A model generated the notes under the pieces. It had not been told where the DNA came from and ran no database searches. It was given only the letters and a program-made list of their open reading frames with translations. The translations under genes and the position numbers were made by a program. This document shows positions 14,453 through 22,216 of a stretch of 64,000 nucleotides of DNA, in pieces. The stretch's first letter is position 1. The number at the start of each line of letters is the position of its first letter. The stretch comes from a virus: positions 1 to 64,000 of IMG/VR virus record IMGVR_UViG_3300009514_000006, one strand, 5' to 3'.

Positions 14453-14963
14453 TACTTAAAGACTGTCTGTAAACTATACTCTCAGATAAAAAGAAGAGCC
14501 TATCAGCGGCTCCATATAAAACCCTAGCAGCAGCCGACTCAAAAGTCAACACAATCACCTCTTTGCCTCTACTTTTAATCTCCGAAATAAGAGGCTCATA
14601 GTCATTGTCTCCAACTACCAAAATAAAGGTGTCAAAATCGTCTGTGCGGTTAAGAGCGTCTATCGTTAGGCCCAAAGACCAGTCTCCGCACAGCGGTCCG
14701 CTAATCTCATCAGCGTAACGTATGCACCTCTCCTTAACCTGATAACCGGTTCCTGCTAGAATTTCCGAGAAACTATAATGGGTAGCCTTAGGATGAGTGA
14801 TTATATAGGCAACCAAAGAGATAATAGAGTTCCCAGCAAAAGAAACCACTGCGTCTCTAAGAATCTCAAAATTTACACGAGCGTTCGGTCCGTATTCTTC
14901 ACGACACACCTTATAGACATTTGGTACATCACATGCCAATAGAATGCGCGGGATCTTCTGCAT
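14442..14963 (-). CDS. NYN/PIN-like nuclease domain protein
   Basis: A 173-residue protein with NYN (LabA/MARF1-like) signatures: CDVPNVYK at the N-terminus (about 11-18), GDWSLGLTIDAL (about 93-104) and VVGDNDYEPLISEIKSRGKEVIV (about 116-138). Its acidic residues would coordinate Mg for RNA cleavage. It may degrade or process RNA during infection. Start ATG 14963 overlaps the stop of a small zinc gene (TAATG). Confidence 0.75.
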   Translation of the reverse strand: MQKIPRILLACDVPNVYKVCREEYGPNARVNFEILRDAVVSFAGNSIISLVAYIITHPKATHYSFSEILAGTGYQVKERCIRYADEISGPLCGDWSLGLTIDALNRTDDFDTFILVVGDNDYEPLISEIKSRGKEVIVLTFESAAARVLYGAADRLFFLSESIVYRQSLSNGE

Positions 14964-15070
14964 TACATTCGCTTTCGTAACTGGTTACTTTCGCAAGTGC
15001 AATTCAAGAGTATTTTCTTACAAAAAGTGCAAGGGGGTATTACACTTTCCTTCTTATCTTTCTTACTCAT
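14963..15070 (-). CDS. 35-residue Cys-rich peptide
   Basis: ATG 15070 to TAA 14963, with AGGAACC just upstream and an ATGA overlap with the nuclease gene before it. Basic N-terminus (MSKKDKKES), then CTFC and CTC pairs that could bind one zinc, and a basic end. It is tightly coupled on both sides, which supports it being real. Function unknown. Confidence 0.5.
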   Translation of the reverse strand: MSKKDKKESVIPPCTFCKKILLNCTCESNQLRKRM

Positions 15071-15591
15071 AGGTTCCTAAATTCATTGGGGTCAATAGTG
15101 AAAAAATCGGCGAGAGATAGTACCACAAGATCATGTTGTGGAGGTTTTATAAAGGTAAACCGGGTAAAATCTTTAATCAAGCTTAAAAAGTCTACCCCCT
15201 TATAGTACTTAGCATCAGTTATGACAATGGGGGCCACGTAGTTTCGCCCACACACAAGCAGAGGAATCATGCCTCCTGGAGTCTCGCTAAGGGTCTGCTC
15301 CCACCAGGCGTACACCTTGCACCCATCATTTTTAAGCAACTGGTCTAGATCCCAGCCCTCTTGGGCCTTGTTTTCAATGACAAATGAAAAATCAGTGGCA
15401 TCTGTCATAATGTCTCCAACGGCCCTAAACCCTTCGCGAACATCCTTGGTGGCCCAACCACCGCTAGATGGTGTGCGCACAAAAGACCCGTGCCCCCACC
15501 ATTCCTCAAACTGTTTAGCTATTTTACGCTCAGAATTGGCACCCTTACGACGAGACTTCTTCCCCGAAGCTACCCTCTTAGGATCCTTCAT
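15067..15591 (-). CDS. Hjc/Holliday-junction-resolvase-like nuclease
   Basis: A 174-residue protein from ATG 15591; a TTG at 15621 with a weak GAGAA site is the alternative start. KSRRKGANSERKIAKQFEEW followed by FVRTPSSGG, a GDIM Asp and ENKA (Glu-x-Lys) gives the E...D...ExK pattern of the PD-(D/E)xK superfamily close to archaeal-type resolvases. It probably resolves branched DNA before packaging or during recombination. Confidence 0.65.
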   Translation of the reverse strand: MKDPKRVASGKKSRRKGANSERKIAKQFEEWWGHGSFVRTPSSGGWATKDVREGFRAVGDIMTDATDFSFVIENKAQEGWDLDQLLKNDGCKVYAWWEQTLSETPGGMIPLLVCGRNYVAPIVITDAKYYKGVDFLSLIKDFTRFTFIKPPQHDLVVLSLADFFTIDPNEFRNL

Positions 15592-15662
15592 TGGCACACA
15601 GGTATTTAGGGCTAAAGACAATATTGTTTCTCGGTAAAGTCATGCACATCACAGATTTCAAT

Positions 15663-15691
15663 ATTTTAGCAAAATAAGAGGACTAATACAA
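15663..15691 (-). promoter_or_regulatory. weak predicted promoter
   Basis: TTGTAT (15691-15686) and TAAAAT (15668-15663) with a 17-base spacer lie in the 61-base gap before the nuclease gene. The -10 is good and the -35 poor; the -35 overlaps the end of the RNase H gene. Confidence 0.25.
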
Positions 15692-16099
15692 GCTTCTTGA
15701 GAGGGTATCCGCTTCCACATTCTCCTCCCTAGGAACCCATTTAAAGGATATTAAACAGGAGGAGGCTTCGACAGCAGACAAAATCTGGTCCTTTAGGTCT
15801 TTTAGAGCGGGGGCGTAGCAGCCCCAGTGGTCGTTTAGCTGCTCCACCACCAATTTGCTATCAGTATGGACCACCACCCGTTCACTGCACAGATTATGAG
15901 CAATATACTCTACGGCCCCTTTGACTGCCGTATACTCTGCTATGTTATTGGTCACAGTCGGATAGGACCCTAAATCTATAACATCCTGGGCCTCCACAGA
16001 GCCCTCAGGGGCCTTGAGCACCCAAGCCGCCACCGCATGCCCCCCGGGGTTTCCTCCCTCTATAGAGGCATCACAGAAGGCTTTGTAAGCACTAAACAT
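15683..16099 (-). CDS. RNase H-like ribonuclease
   Basis: A 138-residue protein from ATG 16099; the longer frame overlaps the upstream gene. The catalytic acidic residues are in place: Asp in FCDASIEGG (about 9), Glu in NNIAEY (about 53), Asp in VHTDSKL (about 73) and Asp in VEADTLS (near the end). It would remove RNA from RNA-DNA hybrids, for example Okazaki primers, alongside the family A polymerase, which lacks a 5'-3' exonuclease domain. Confidence 0.8.
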   Translation of the reverse strand: MFSAYKAFCDASIEGGNPGGHAVAAWVLKAPEGSVEAQDVIDLGSYPTVTNNIAEYTAVKGAVEYIAHNLCSERVVVHTDSKLVVEQLNDHWGCYAPALKDLKDQILSAVEASSCLISFKWVPREENVEADTLSRSLY

Positions 16100-16508
16100 C
16101 CAACTTACTACCTCGTTCTTTAGCCGCCACTGCCACGTCAGCATCGGTAGCCTTAGCGATAAGAGGCGGTACATCCCCCACCTTCTTGCCTGCCATCAGA
16201 TTAGCAATCTTCTCACAAAGGTCGGCCGGTTTAGAGCAGTTGTAGTTTTGACACAGCAACATTAGCTTCATTTTTTGAACAGTGTCAAACTCAAACGGAG
16301 GCGGCTCTTTCTCCTGTACCCGTACATCCACCATTTTGTTCTCGTGATCTATAACTTGGTCTATCTTGAAATTGTTATTGACAAATTTAGTGTATCTAGG
16401 GCAGGCGGACAGCATGAAAAAGATGGACAACCACATGTCCTTCTCTTCCGCGCTCATCGCATTTACTCTATCCTGAATTGTATGATTAGGTTTTTCTTCT
16501 TCACTCAT
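16092..16508 (-). CDS. hypothetical protein
   Basis: A 138-residue, mostly helical protein with acidic ends (SEEEKPN). Central FDTVQKMKLMLLCQNYNC and a PPLIAKATDADVAVAAKERG segment. No motif recognised. Overlaps both neighbours by a few bases. Confidence 0.6.
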   Translation of the reverse strand: MSEEEKPNHTIQDRVNAMSAEEKDMWLSIFFMLSACPRYTKFVNNNFKIDQVIDHENKMVDVRVQEKEPPPFEFDTVQKMKLMLLCQNYNCSKPADLCEKIANLMAGKKVGDVPPLIAKATDADVAVAAKERGSKLDV

Positions 16509-16696
16509 TTATCACCTCTTTGTTTATCTTCGTTCATTGTCGTCTCCTGCCAGCGGAATTCGCCGCATTGGCAAGGACCACCGTGCCCTTGTAGTAGGTG
16601 GCACCATGGAGTTCTAAGTAACCCATCTTTACCAACCGGGACGCAAGACGTGACAACCGCCGGCGCAATGCTCCCACAAACGCTGCTCATATTCAT
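16505..16696 (-). CDS. small Cys/His protein with GHGGPC motif
   Basis: A 63-residue protein. CSVP-type Cys residues and WCHLLQGHGGPCQCGEFRW form the GHxGPC signature seen in many small phage proteins, probably a zinc site. Function unknown. It sits between the SbcC-like gene and a hypothetical gene with four-base overlaps. Confidence 0.6.
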   Translation of the reverse strand: MNMSSVCGSIAPAVVTSCVPVGKDGLLRTPWCHLLQGHGGPCQCGEFRWQETTMNEDKQRGDK

Positions 16697-18624
16697 TTTC
16701 CTCCATTTCGTAAATAGCTAAACCCATCTCTCTTCTCTACCACAAGCTCTCGTTGAAATCTATCCTTAAGGCCGCTACGATGAGTGATGCACAGAATTGT
16801 TTCATACTCAGATGTAGCAGCATTAAGAAGCCTAAAAACTGCATCTAAACCGGTCTCATCCAGAGACTCAAAGGGCTCATCAAGTGCCCTAAATCTAATA
16901 GATTTGTTAGCGCGGCTGGCGGCTAGGTCTGCCAGAGCCCAGCCTATAGCTATGTCACTACGCCTCTTTTCCCCAGAAGAGTTGCCTTGATATACATCGG
17001 ACCCTTGAGAATTGGAGACCTCTACGTTGAACCGTTCCCTGCTATCGCCGCTCTTAAGCTCGGTCTGGGTGTTGAACTTAACGGTAAGAGTGCCCTCGGA
17101 CAGAATACTCAGATAGTTCTGCGCCCTCTCATTAAGAAACGGAACCACATTATCCAACATATAAGATTTGATACCCTGATTACCAAAACCTTTATCCCAG
17201 AACTCCAAGTAAGCTAGATGGTCAGAGATCTTACCCCTCTCACTTTCCTTAATAGCACGCTGCTCCGTCAACTTATCTTTTTCCGCTGCACAGTTAGCGA
17301 TCATAGGGGCATAAGGATTAGGTTGAGAGGTTTCCTCCTCAATTCTCTTATTCAGCTCCTCAAGCCTCTTTTCAATGTAGGGAATCTCAGTAACCCTAGA
17401 GGTTAACTTTCGGATCTCAAACACTATAGTCTGTTGATCAGCTTCTAACTTTCTTTCTTCTTGATCTATGTTATATAGGGCTTTCTTATTATCTTCGGTA
17501 TGGGTCTTTTCTAGCTCATCTACTTGCTCAAGCAAATAGTTAAGTTTAGCCTCTTTATCAATAATATCAGCTATTTGATTACCCCAATGAGTTAACTGCT
17601 CCTCGGCAGTGTCGGGATCCACTAGTTGACGACAAGAGGAGCACACAGACCCAGCTAATTGACTAACAGCGCTAGCATCCTGCTGGTACTGCCGTTTATA
17701 GATGAGTAACTCGTTCAACTTGGTCTGAACTTGGAACCGCTGTTCCTTAGCCAAGTTTTGTTGCTCCATCAATTTGTGCATGCGAGTACTTTTGTCGTCC
17801 CTAAGAGCACTAACTCGAACCGCGTTCTTCTCGTAGGTGCTCTTGTACTTTTCAAATACCGGTACTGCCTTTCTAGCTACGGCCAATAGCTGTTCAGAAT
17901 CAGCTACACCCTCAGAAAGCTCTTTCTTAATCTTATCCAGCTTAGCCACATAGGTTCTGTCCGACTCTAATAGGTCTTGATACTGTCTAATGAGGTAATC
18001 TTCCCTGGCAGTTAGGTGCAGCAGCTCTGTATCAATAGCCCGCATACCCTCCTCAGCCTGTTTAATCCTGGTTGCGGCAGCTTTCTTGGCCCTGCGAAGA
18101 AGATCTATCTGAAGGATGTTCTCTAGTACCTCCTTCTTCTCATCGTCTTTTAGGTCACAGAAGGAAGCGGAGCCGTCGGTCAGCAAAATACATTGAATGA
18201 AGGTCTCAAAGCTCAACCCTATAATAGAGTTAACTAGCTTCTGAGTCTCCGAATTGCTGCCCAGGGTCGAAGGTTGGTTGTTTATCAATACTTGGAGGTT
18301 GTTAGGTTTCTTCTCTCCTTCATATAGGCGAGTACGAACGATCTGATAAGTCACAGCATCGTCCTCTAGAGTCAATTGGACCTTGCAGTTCTTTCCAACC
18401 TTGTTGTTTACAACTTGATCTGATTTAAGGTCCTTTAAAACTTCTCCCCACAGAACCCATGTTAGGGCGTCCAGCAGGGCACTCTTACCCGCCCCGTTAC
18501 TATCTGCTACATTGCTATCTACATGATCTCCAAATACTCCGACTAAACCAAGTCCTCCTAAAGAGATGGTTTGCTCAGCACCATAGGAAAGAAAGTTCTC
18601 TATTGTCAGCTCTGTGAGTCGCAT
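16693..18624 (-). CDS. SbcC/Rad50-type ATPase (T4 gp46-like)
   Basis: A 643-residue SMC-type ATPase. The Walker A region is DSNGAGKSAL (41-50), the zinc hook is CSSC (328-331) between coiled-coil arms, and the C-terminal signature and Walker B are SSGEKRRSD and RALDEPFESLD. With the SbcD-like nuclease upstream (19-base overlap) it would form the MR complex that resects DNA ends for recombination. The length fits phage gp46 better than bacterial SbcC of about 1050 residues. Confidence 0.92.
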   Translation of the reverse strand: MRLTELTIENFLSYGAEQTISLGGLGLVGVFGDHVDSNVADSNGAGKSALLDALTWVLWGEVLKDLKSDQVVNNKVGKNCKVQLTLEDDAVTYQIVRTRLYEGEKKPNNLQVLINNQPSTLGSNSETQKLVNSIIGLSFETFIQCILLTDGSASFCDLKDDEKKEVLENILQIDLLRRAKKAAATRIKQAEEGMRAIDTELLHLTAREDYLIRQYQDLLESDRTYVAKLDKIKKELSEGVADSEQLLAVARKAVPVFEKYKSTYEKNAVRVSALRDDKSTRMHKLMEQQNLAKEQRFQVQTKLNELLIYKRQYQQDASAVSQLAGSVCSSCRQLVDPDTAEEQLTHWGNQIADIIDKEAKLNYLLEQVDELEKTHTEDNKKALYNIDQEERKLEADQQTIVFEIRKLTSRVTEIPYIEKRLEELNKRIEEETSQPNPYAPMIANCAAEKDKLTEQRAIKESERGKISDHLAYLEFWDKGFGNQGIKSYMLDNVVPFLNERAQNYLSILSEGTLTVKFNTQTELKSGDSRERFNVEVSNSQGSDVYQGNSSGEKRRSDIAIGWALADLAASRANKSIRFRALDEPFESLDETGLDAVFRLLNAATSEYETILCITHRSGLKDRFQRELVVEKRDGFSYLRNGGK

Positions 18625-19712
18625 CCTTCTACCTCTCTAATCAATTCATGTCCTAAAGCTATTAGCTTGTCCTTATCCAAATCTCCTGAGTCCATGATTC
18701 CTGAGTTAATACACTTAGTTACGACCTCGTAGTACGAATCGGCAGGGTCCAACTCTACTCTAGGAACAGCGGAGGGTATCGACACCTCTGGGTTAACTAC
18801 CTCAAAAAACCGCATGCCGAGGGACAGCCGCGTGGCCTCTCTTACCTCATCCGTCCAGGTTTCCTTCGCCACTAGGCGAACATAGTTATTCTCCCACTTC
18901 GACCTGTCATCTCGACTATCGTAAAAAGAAATATCATCGACTTCTACGAACTTAGGAGTATCAAGAAGAACCCTATGGGCTTCTTTCGTCTCAATGTCGT
19001 ATACAATAAAACCTCTATCTTGCCCTTTGTCCGCCCAGTTGTGTTGTATAGGGGCTCCAATATAATAGAAGCCGTGCCCTAGCCCCTGATGTATATGAAA
19101 GTGTCCTATAAAGCCCGCGTCAAAGCACTCAGGATGGAGGTCCTTAATAGATAACTCCACAGGATTACGATATATGAAGTCATTTTGGGCCATGGCATCG
19201 TTAAGCCCTAAATGACCAAAAAATATAGAGGGAAGAGAGGGATCTCGCCCCAGAGCCTCTCTATCCAGCACAGTCTTGAGACGCTCCGAGTCCTCAATGT
19301 AAGGGATAGCAAGTACTGCTAGTTTTTTGTCCCCCACCGGGATATTGTGCCAACCAACATCCCAAACCCGTATAGCACTGTCTCGAAGAACACTTAAGCT
19401 GTCCCACACTCCCTCTGCGTCATATTGGTCGTGATTACCTGTGATCATGTACAGGTTAATACCGTCAGCGGCCATACGACACAGCTCTTTGTGTACCAGA
19501 TTAAGAGTCTGAGTGGGCACATGCTTCCTCTCATGAAACAGGTCCCCACCGAAAAGGACAGTATCAATATCGTTGTTCACAGCATACTCCCCAATCTGCG
19601 AAATGCAGTCTAGGGAGTCTTGGAGCCTGCTGTTTATGCCCCCAGGAAGAAGCTTAGAATACGGTTTGAAGGGATGAGCATGTAGATCACTGAACAGAAT
19701 TACTTTTGTCAT
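18606..19712 (-). CDS. SbcD/Mre11-type nuclease (T4 gp47-like)
   Basis: A 368-residue metallophosphoesterase-fold nuclease. Motifs are SDLHAH (8-13), GGDLFHER (55-62), GNHDQYD (92-98), GHLGLND and GHFHIHQG. It is the partner of the ATPase encoded directly downstream, acting in end processing and recombination-dependent replication. Confidence 0.92.
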   Translation of the reverse strand: MTKVILFSDLHAHPFKPYSKLLPGGINSRLQDSLDCISQIGEYAVNNDIDTVLFGGDLFHERKHVPTQTLNLVHKELCRMAADGINLYMITGNHDQYDAEGVWDSLSVLRDSAIRVWDVGWHNIPVGDKKLAVLAIPYIEDSERLKTVLDREALGRDPSLPSIFFGHLGLNDAMAQNDFIYRNPVELSIKDLHPECFDAGFIGHFHIHQGLGHGFYYIGAPIQHNWADKGQDRGFIVYDIETKEAHRVLLDTPKFVEVDDISFYDSRDDRSKWENNYVRLVAKETWTDEVREATRLSLGMRFFEVVNPEVSIPSAVPRVELDPADSYYEVVTKCINSGIMDSGDLDKDKLIALGHELIREVEGCDSQS

Positions 19713-19715
19713 TGG

Positions 19716-20807
19716 TTACAAATCTTTGTATACAGATTGTTCCAGGTGCTTGTACTCCTCGTGGGTTACTACCTTCTCTAGAAAGCCAGACCACCCCTGA
19801 AACTTGATTTCATCACCGTTAGGCATGTTGCAAGTACTCCAGGCACCCTTGGTGCTGATGATGCCTAGTTTCTTGCCTACCTCAAACACAGTATACTCAT
19901 TAGAGAACCCATAGCCACCCAAGATCACAGCATCTTTCTTCATCAACTTGGGTGCCATTGAGTTTTTCTTCGTCTCAATATAGACCCTCTTACCAACCAC
20001 GGCAGTGTTCCCTAGGGCATCTTCTTCTTTCAGAGAGGCTCCCTCGGATAGACGAATACGAACAGTGGCCAAGTATTTGAGCTTCCGGCCGCCAGGAGTC
20101 TCATTAGCATCCCCATACGTCACATTCATGCGGGTATAGATATGGTTCGTATACAAATACAGTACTTTATTCTTGGCTACAAGGGCATTCAGGGTTTTAA
20201 CACCAATACCAAGAGCTTTCGCATCTCGACCCATATTCTTTTCAGCGGTAGCCATAAATCCGTCTTTTTTCATGGCCTTGGAGTCTACTACCCGTCCCGA
20301 ACTAGTACCGCCAACACTGTCCCACAGAAGAAGCAAAGGGCACTCAGGCATCTTCTCAGAAAGAACCTCAATGGCCCTGTACTGCTTCTCAAACACTTCC
20401 TCAAGGGTAGCTGCTTTAAGGTGCACAACACGGTCACAGTCCACCCCCAGAGAGGCCCAGTACGGCACATCAACTCGATCTTCCGTATCGGTAATGACTA
20501 CAACACCACCCATCTGTTGTACCCTGGCGGCAATTTGAGCACACAAAGTCGTCTTGCCTGTTCCTTCGGTACCAGAAATCTCTACCTGTCGTCCAAAGGG
20601 CATCAAACTACAAGGACTAGGCCGGCCCCCTTCCAAGATCTTATCGATCACCATAGAGCCTGTCGAACACCAAGTAGTCACATTACAGAGAGCATTCGGC
20701 GCGGTAAGGACCATCACTTCGTCCTTACCGAACTCCTCTTGCAACGCTTCTAGCAGTAGATTAGTATGATCCACTTCGTCTCCCTTATCAGACTTTTTGC
20801 GGGCCAT
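19716..20807 (-). CDS. RecA/UvsX recombinase
   Basis: A 363-residue strand-exchange ATPase. Walker A is GTEGTGKTT (79-87), followed by VVVITDTEDRVD (about 96-107) with the catalytic Glu. LLLLWDSVGG is Walker B, and GGRKLKYLATVRIRL is the typical RecA-fold segment. It sits in a recombination cluster with the ssDNA-binding protein upstream and SbcD/SbcC downstream. One-base overlap with the SSB gene. Confidence 0.93.
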   Translation of the reverse strand: MARKKSDKGDEVDHTNLLLEALQEEFGKDEVMVLTAPNALCNVTTWCSTGSMVIDKILEGGRPSPCSLMPFGRQVEISGTEGTGKTTLCAQIAARVQQMGGVVVITDTEDRVDVPYWASLGVDCDRVVHLKAATLEEVFEKQYRAIEVLSEKMPECPLLLLWDSVGGTSSGRVVDSKAMKKDGFMATAEKNMGRDAKALGIGVKTLNALVAKNKVLYLYTNHIYTRMNVTYGDANETPGGRKLKYLATVRIRLSEGASLKEEDALGNTAVVGKRVYIETKKNSMAPKLMKKDAVILGGYGFSNEYTVFEVGKKLGIISTKGAWSTCNMPNGDEIKFQGWSGFLEKVVTHEEYKHLEQSVYKDL

Positions 20808-21697
20808 TACTTTAGTGCCTCTCTAAGCTCCCTTTCCATATCTAGAACCGCTTCTTCTGCAGAGGCGCTCGGAGCCCTCGGGCGAGATGGCAACACCGCC
20901 GCACTAACAGGGACTGCTGGAAGAGCAGCTGCTTCTTGTCCAGGACGCTCGCCAGTCAGCAACCGATGGATGAAATCAGGCTGAGAGGCGGGCAGGGCTT
21001 TGTCGAGGTTGTTAATTAGCTTGTCATACTCTCCGACAATCTCAAAAACAGAATCAGTTGGTTTCGTACGTAGACGATAGCTAGTATTCAACTTGCCTTT
21101 GCCTTCGCGAGTCACCGAAAGATTACGCCCGCTATCCAAATCCGTGATATCAATACCATCAGTAAAGATATCAAGCAATTCCTTGAAAATGGTGTAGGGG
21201 TAGCTCCACACTTGGATCTTAGTGTCGCCTACAGCCCATGGACACTCCATCCCCGGATGACCCTCTTCCCACTCCTCAACGTCGTCCTTAGTAAATACAG
21301 GATCTTTAAGGTCAACAATATTCGATAGATAACGAGACTTAGCCCTTAGAGCTTTAGCTTGCTCATCGTCCACAGCAGAACCGCTACGACGAAGACTTTC
21401 CACGATGTTACAAATTTCGCAATTATCCCCCTGGATGTCAGCGGTCTTGACAGCGCAGGTAATAGTCCACCCATTCTTCTCGTCATATCCACCCTCTCCT
21501 ACGCCCCAGTGTTGCTCGATCTGGCGCCAAAATTGACCTGCATTAACACCTCCTTCAGTCCAGGGAGGCATCAGACGAACGGTGTTCTCACCTGTCTTAA
21601 TCTTCCAAAAGCGGGTTTTCTCATAACCACCTCGATTGGACTCCTTCTCTTTCTCCTCTTGAATCTTCGCCTGAATCTTTGAAAAATCAATACCCAT
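20807..21697 (-). CDS. gp32-like single-stranded DNA-binding protein
   Basis: A 296-residue protein. RFWKIKTGENTVRLMPPW near the N-terminus (about 29-46) and a Cys cluster (CAVKTADIQGDNCEIC, about 81-96) match T4 gp32-like phage SSBs with a zinc-stabilised core. A Pro/Ala-rich linker and an acidic C-terminal helix follow, of the kind that recruits replication partners. Its position between polymerase and recombinase genes fits. Confidence 0.8.
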   Translation of the reverse strand: MGIDFSKIQAKIQEEKEKESNRGGYEKTRFWKIKTGENTVRLMPPWTEGGVNAGQFWRQIEQHWGVGEGGYDEKNGWTITCAVKTADIQGDNCEICNIVESLRRSGSAVDDEQAKALRAKSRYLSNIVDLKDPVFTKDDVEEWEEGHPGMECPWAVGDTKIQVWSYPYTIFKELLDIFTDGIDITDLDSGRNLSVTREGKGKLNTSYRLRTKPTDSVFEIVGEYDKLINNLDKALPASQPDFIHRLLTGERPGQEAAALPAVPVSAAVLPSRPRAPSASAEEAVLDMERELREALK

Positions 21698-21706
21698 TTT
21701 TATCTC

Positions 21707-22216
21707 CTATTCGCCCTTCATTATGTTTTTAGCATTTTCCATTAGCTTCAAATCACTAACACTACTTCGCATATTAGCTCCCAAAGAAATGAGCATATCC
21801 TTCCTCTGGGCAAAAGCTTCTTTTTGGACCCCTAGGAGCCCGGTTAGCTTCTTAGCGTTTAGATACTCCAAGTACGCCTTTTGGTACCGCGTGTCAAGCT
21901 TACACTCATTATCACACATAGATTCGGTGTACTTGAACTTAGGATCACGGGATCGCACCTGCATAGCATCGAACCTTTTTTCAGCGTCTACATGAGCATA
22001 CGTATCCTCCATAACTTTCTTCAGCCTCAGCTCTTGATCTTTTGCCAACTCATAAAGCGTTGCGTAATAGGCAAACCTCTCGTGCTGCGTGCAGAAATCG
22101 TCATCCAACATAGTCTTGTCAATCTTTAGGTCATTACGAAGACCATTAAGATACTCGACACTGTTGATACTAATCGGGAAATCAAATACTTCGTTACTTT
22201 CTTTGTCAGAACTCAT
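21707..22216 (-). CDS. helical protein of the replication cluster, unknown role
   Basis: A 169-residue, all-helical protein. An N-terminal region with DDDFCTQHERFAYYATLYE is followed by long charged helices and LTGLLGVQKEAFAQRKDMLISLGANMR at the end. Similar coiled proteins lie near recombinase and SSB genes in other large phages; a recombination mediator-like role is possible but not shown. Overlaps the polymerase gene by 11 bases. Confidence 0.55.
   Translation of the reverse strand: MSSDKESNEVFDFPISINSVEYLNGLRNDLKIDKTMLDDDFCTQHERFAYYATLYELAKDQELRLKKVMEDTYAHVDAEKRFDAMQVRSRDPKFKYTESMCDNECKLDTRYQKAYLEYLNAKKLTGLLGVQKEAFAQRKDMLISLGANMRSSVSDLKLMENAKNIMKGE

Noticed and set aside
20142-20753. 203-codon plus-strand frame
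   Set aside because: Antisense to the RecA/UvsX gene, whose motifs are unambiguous.
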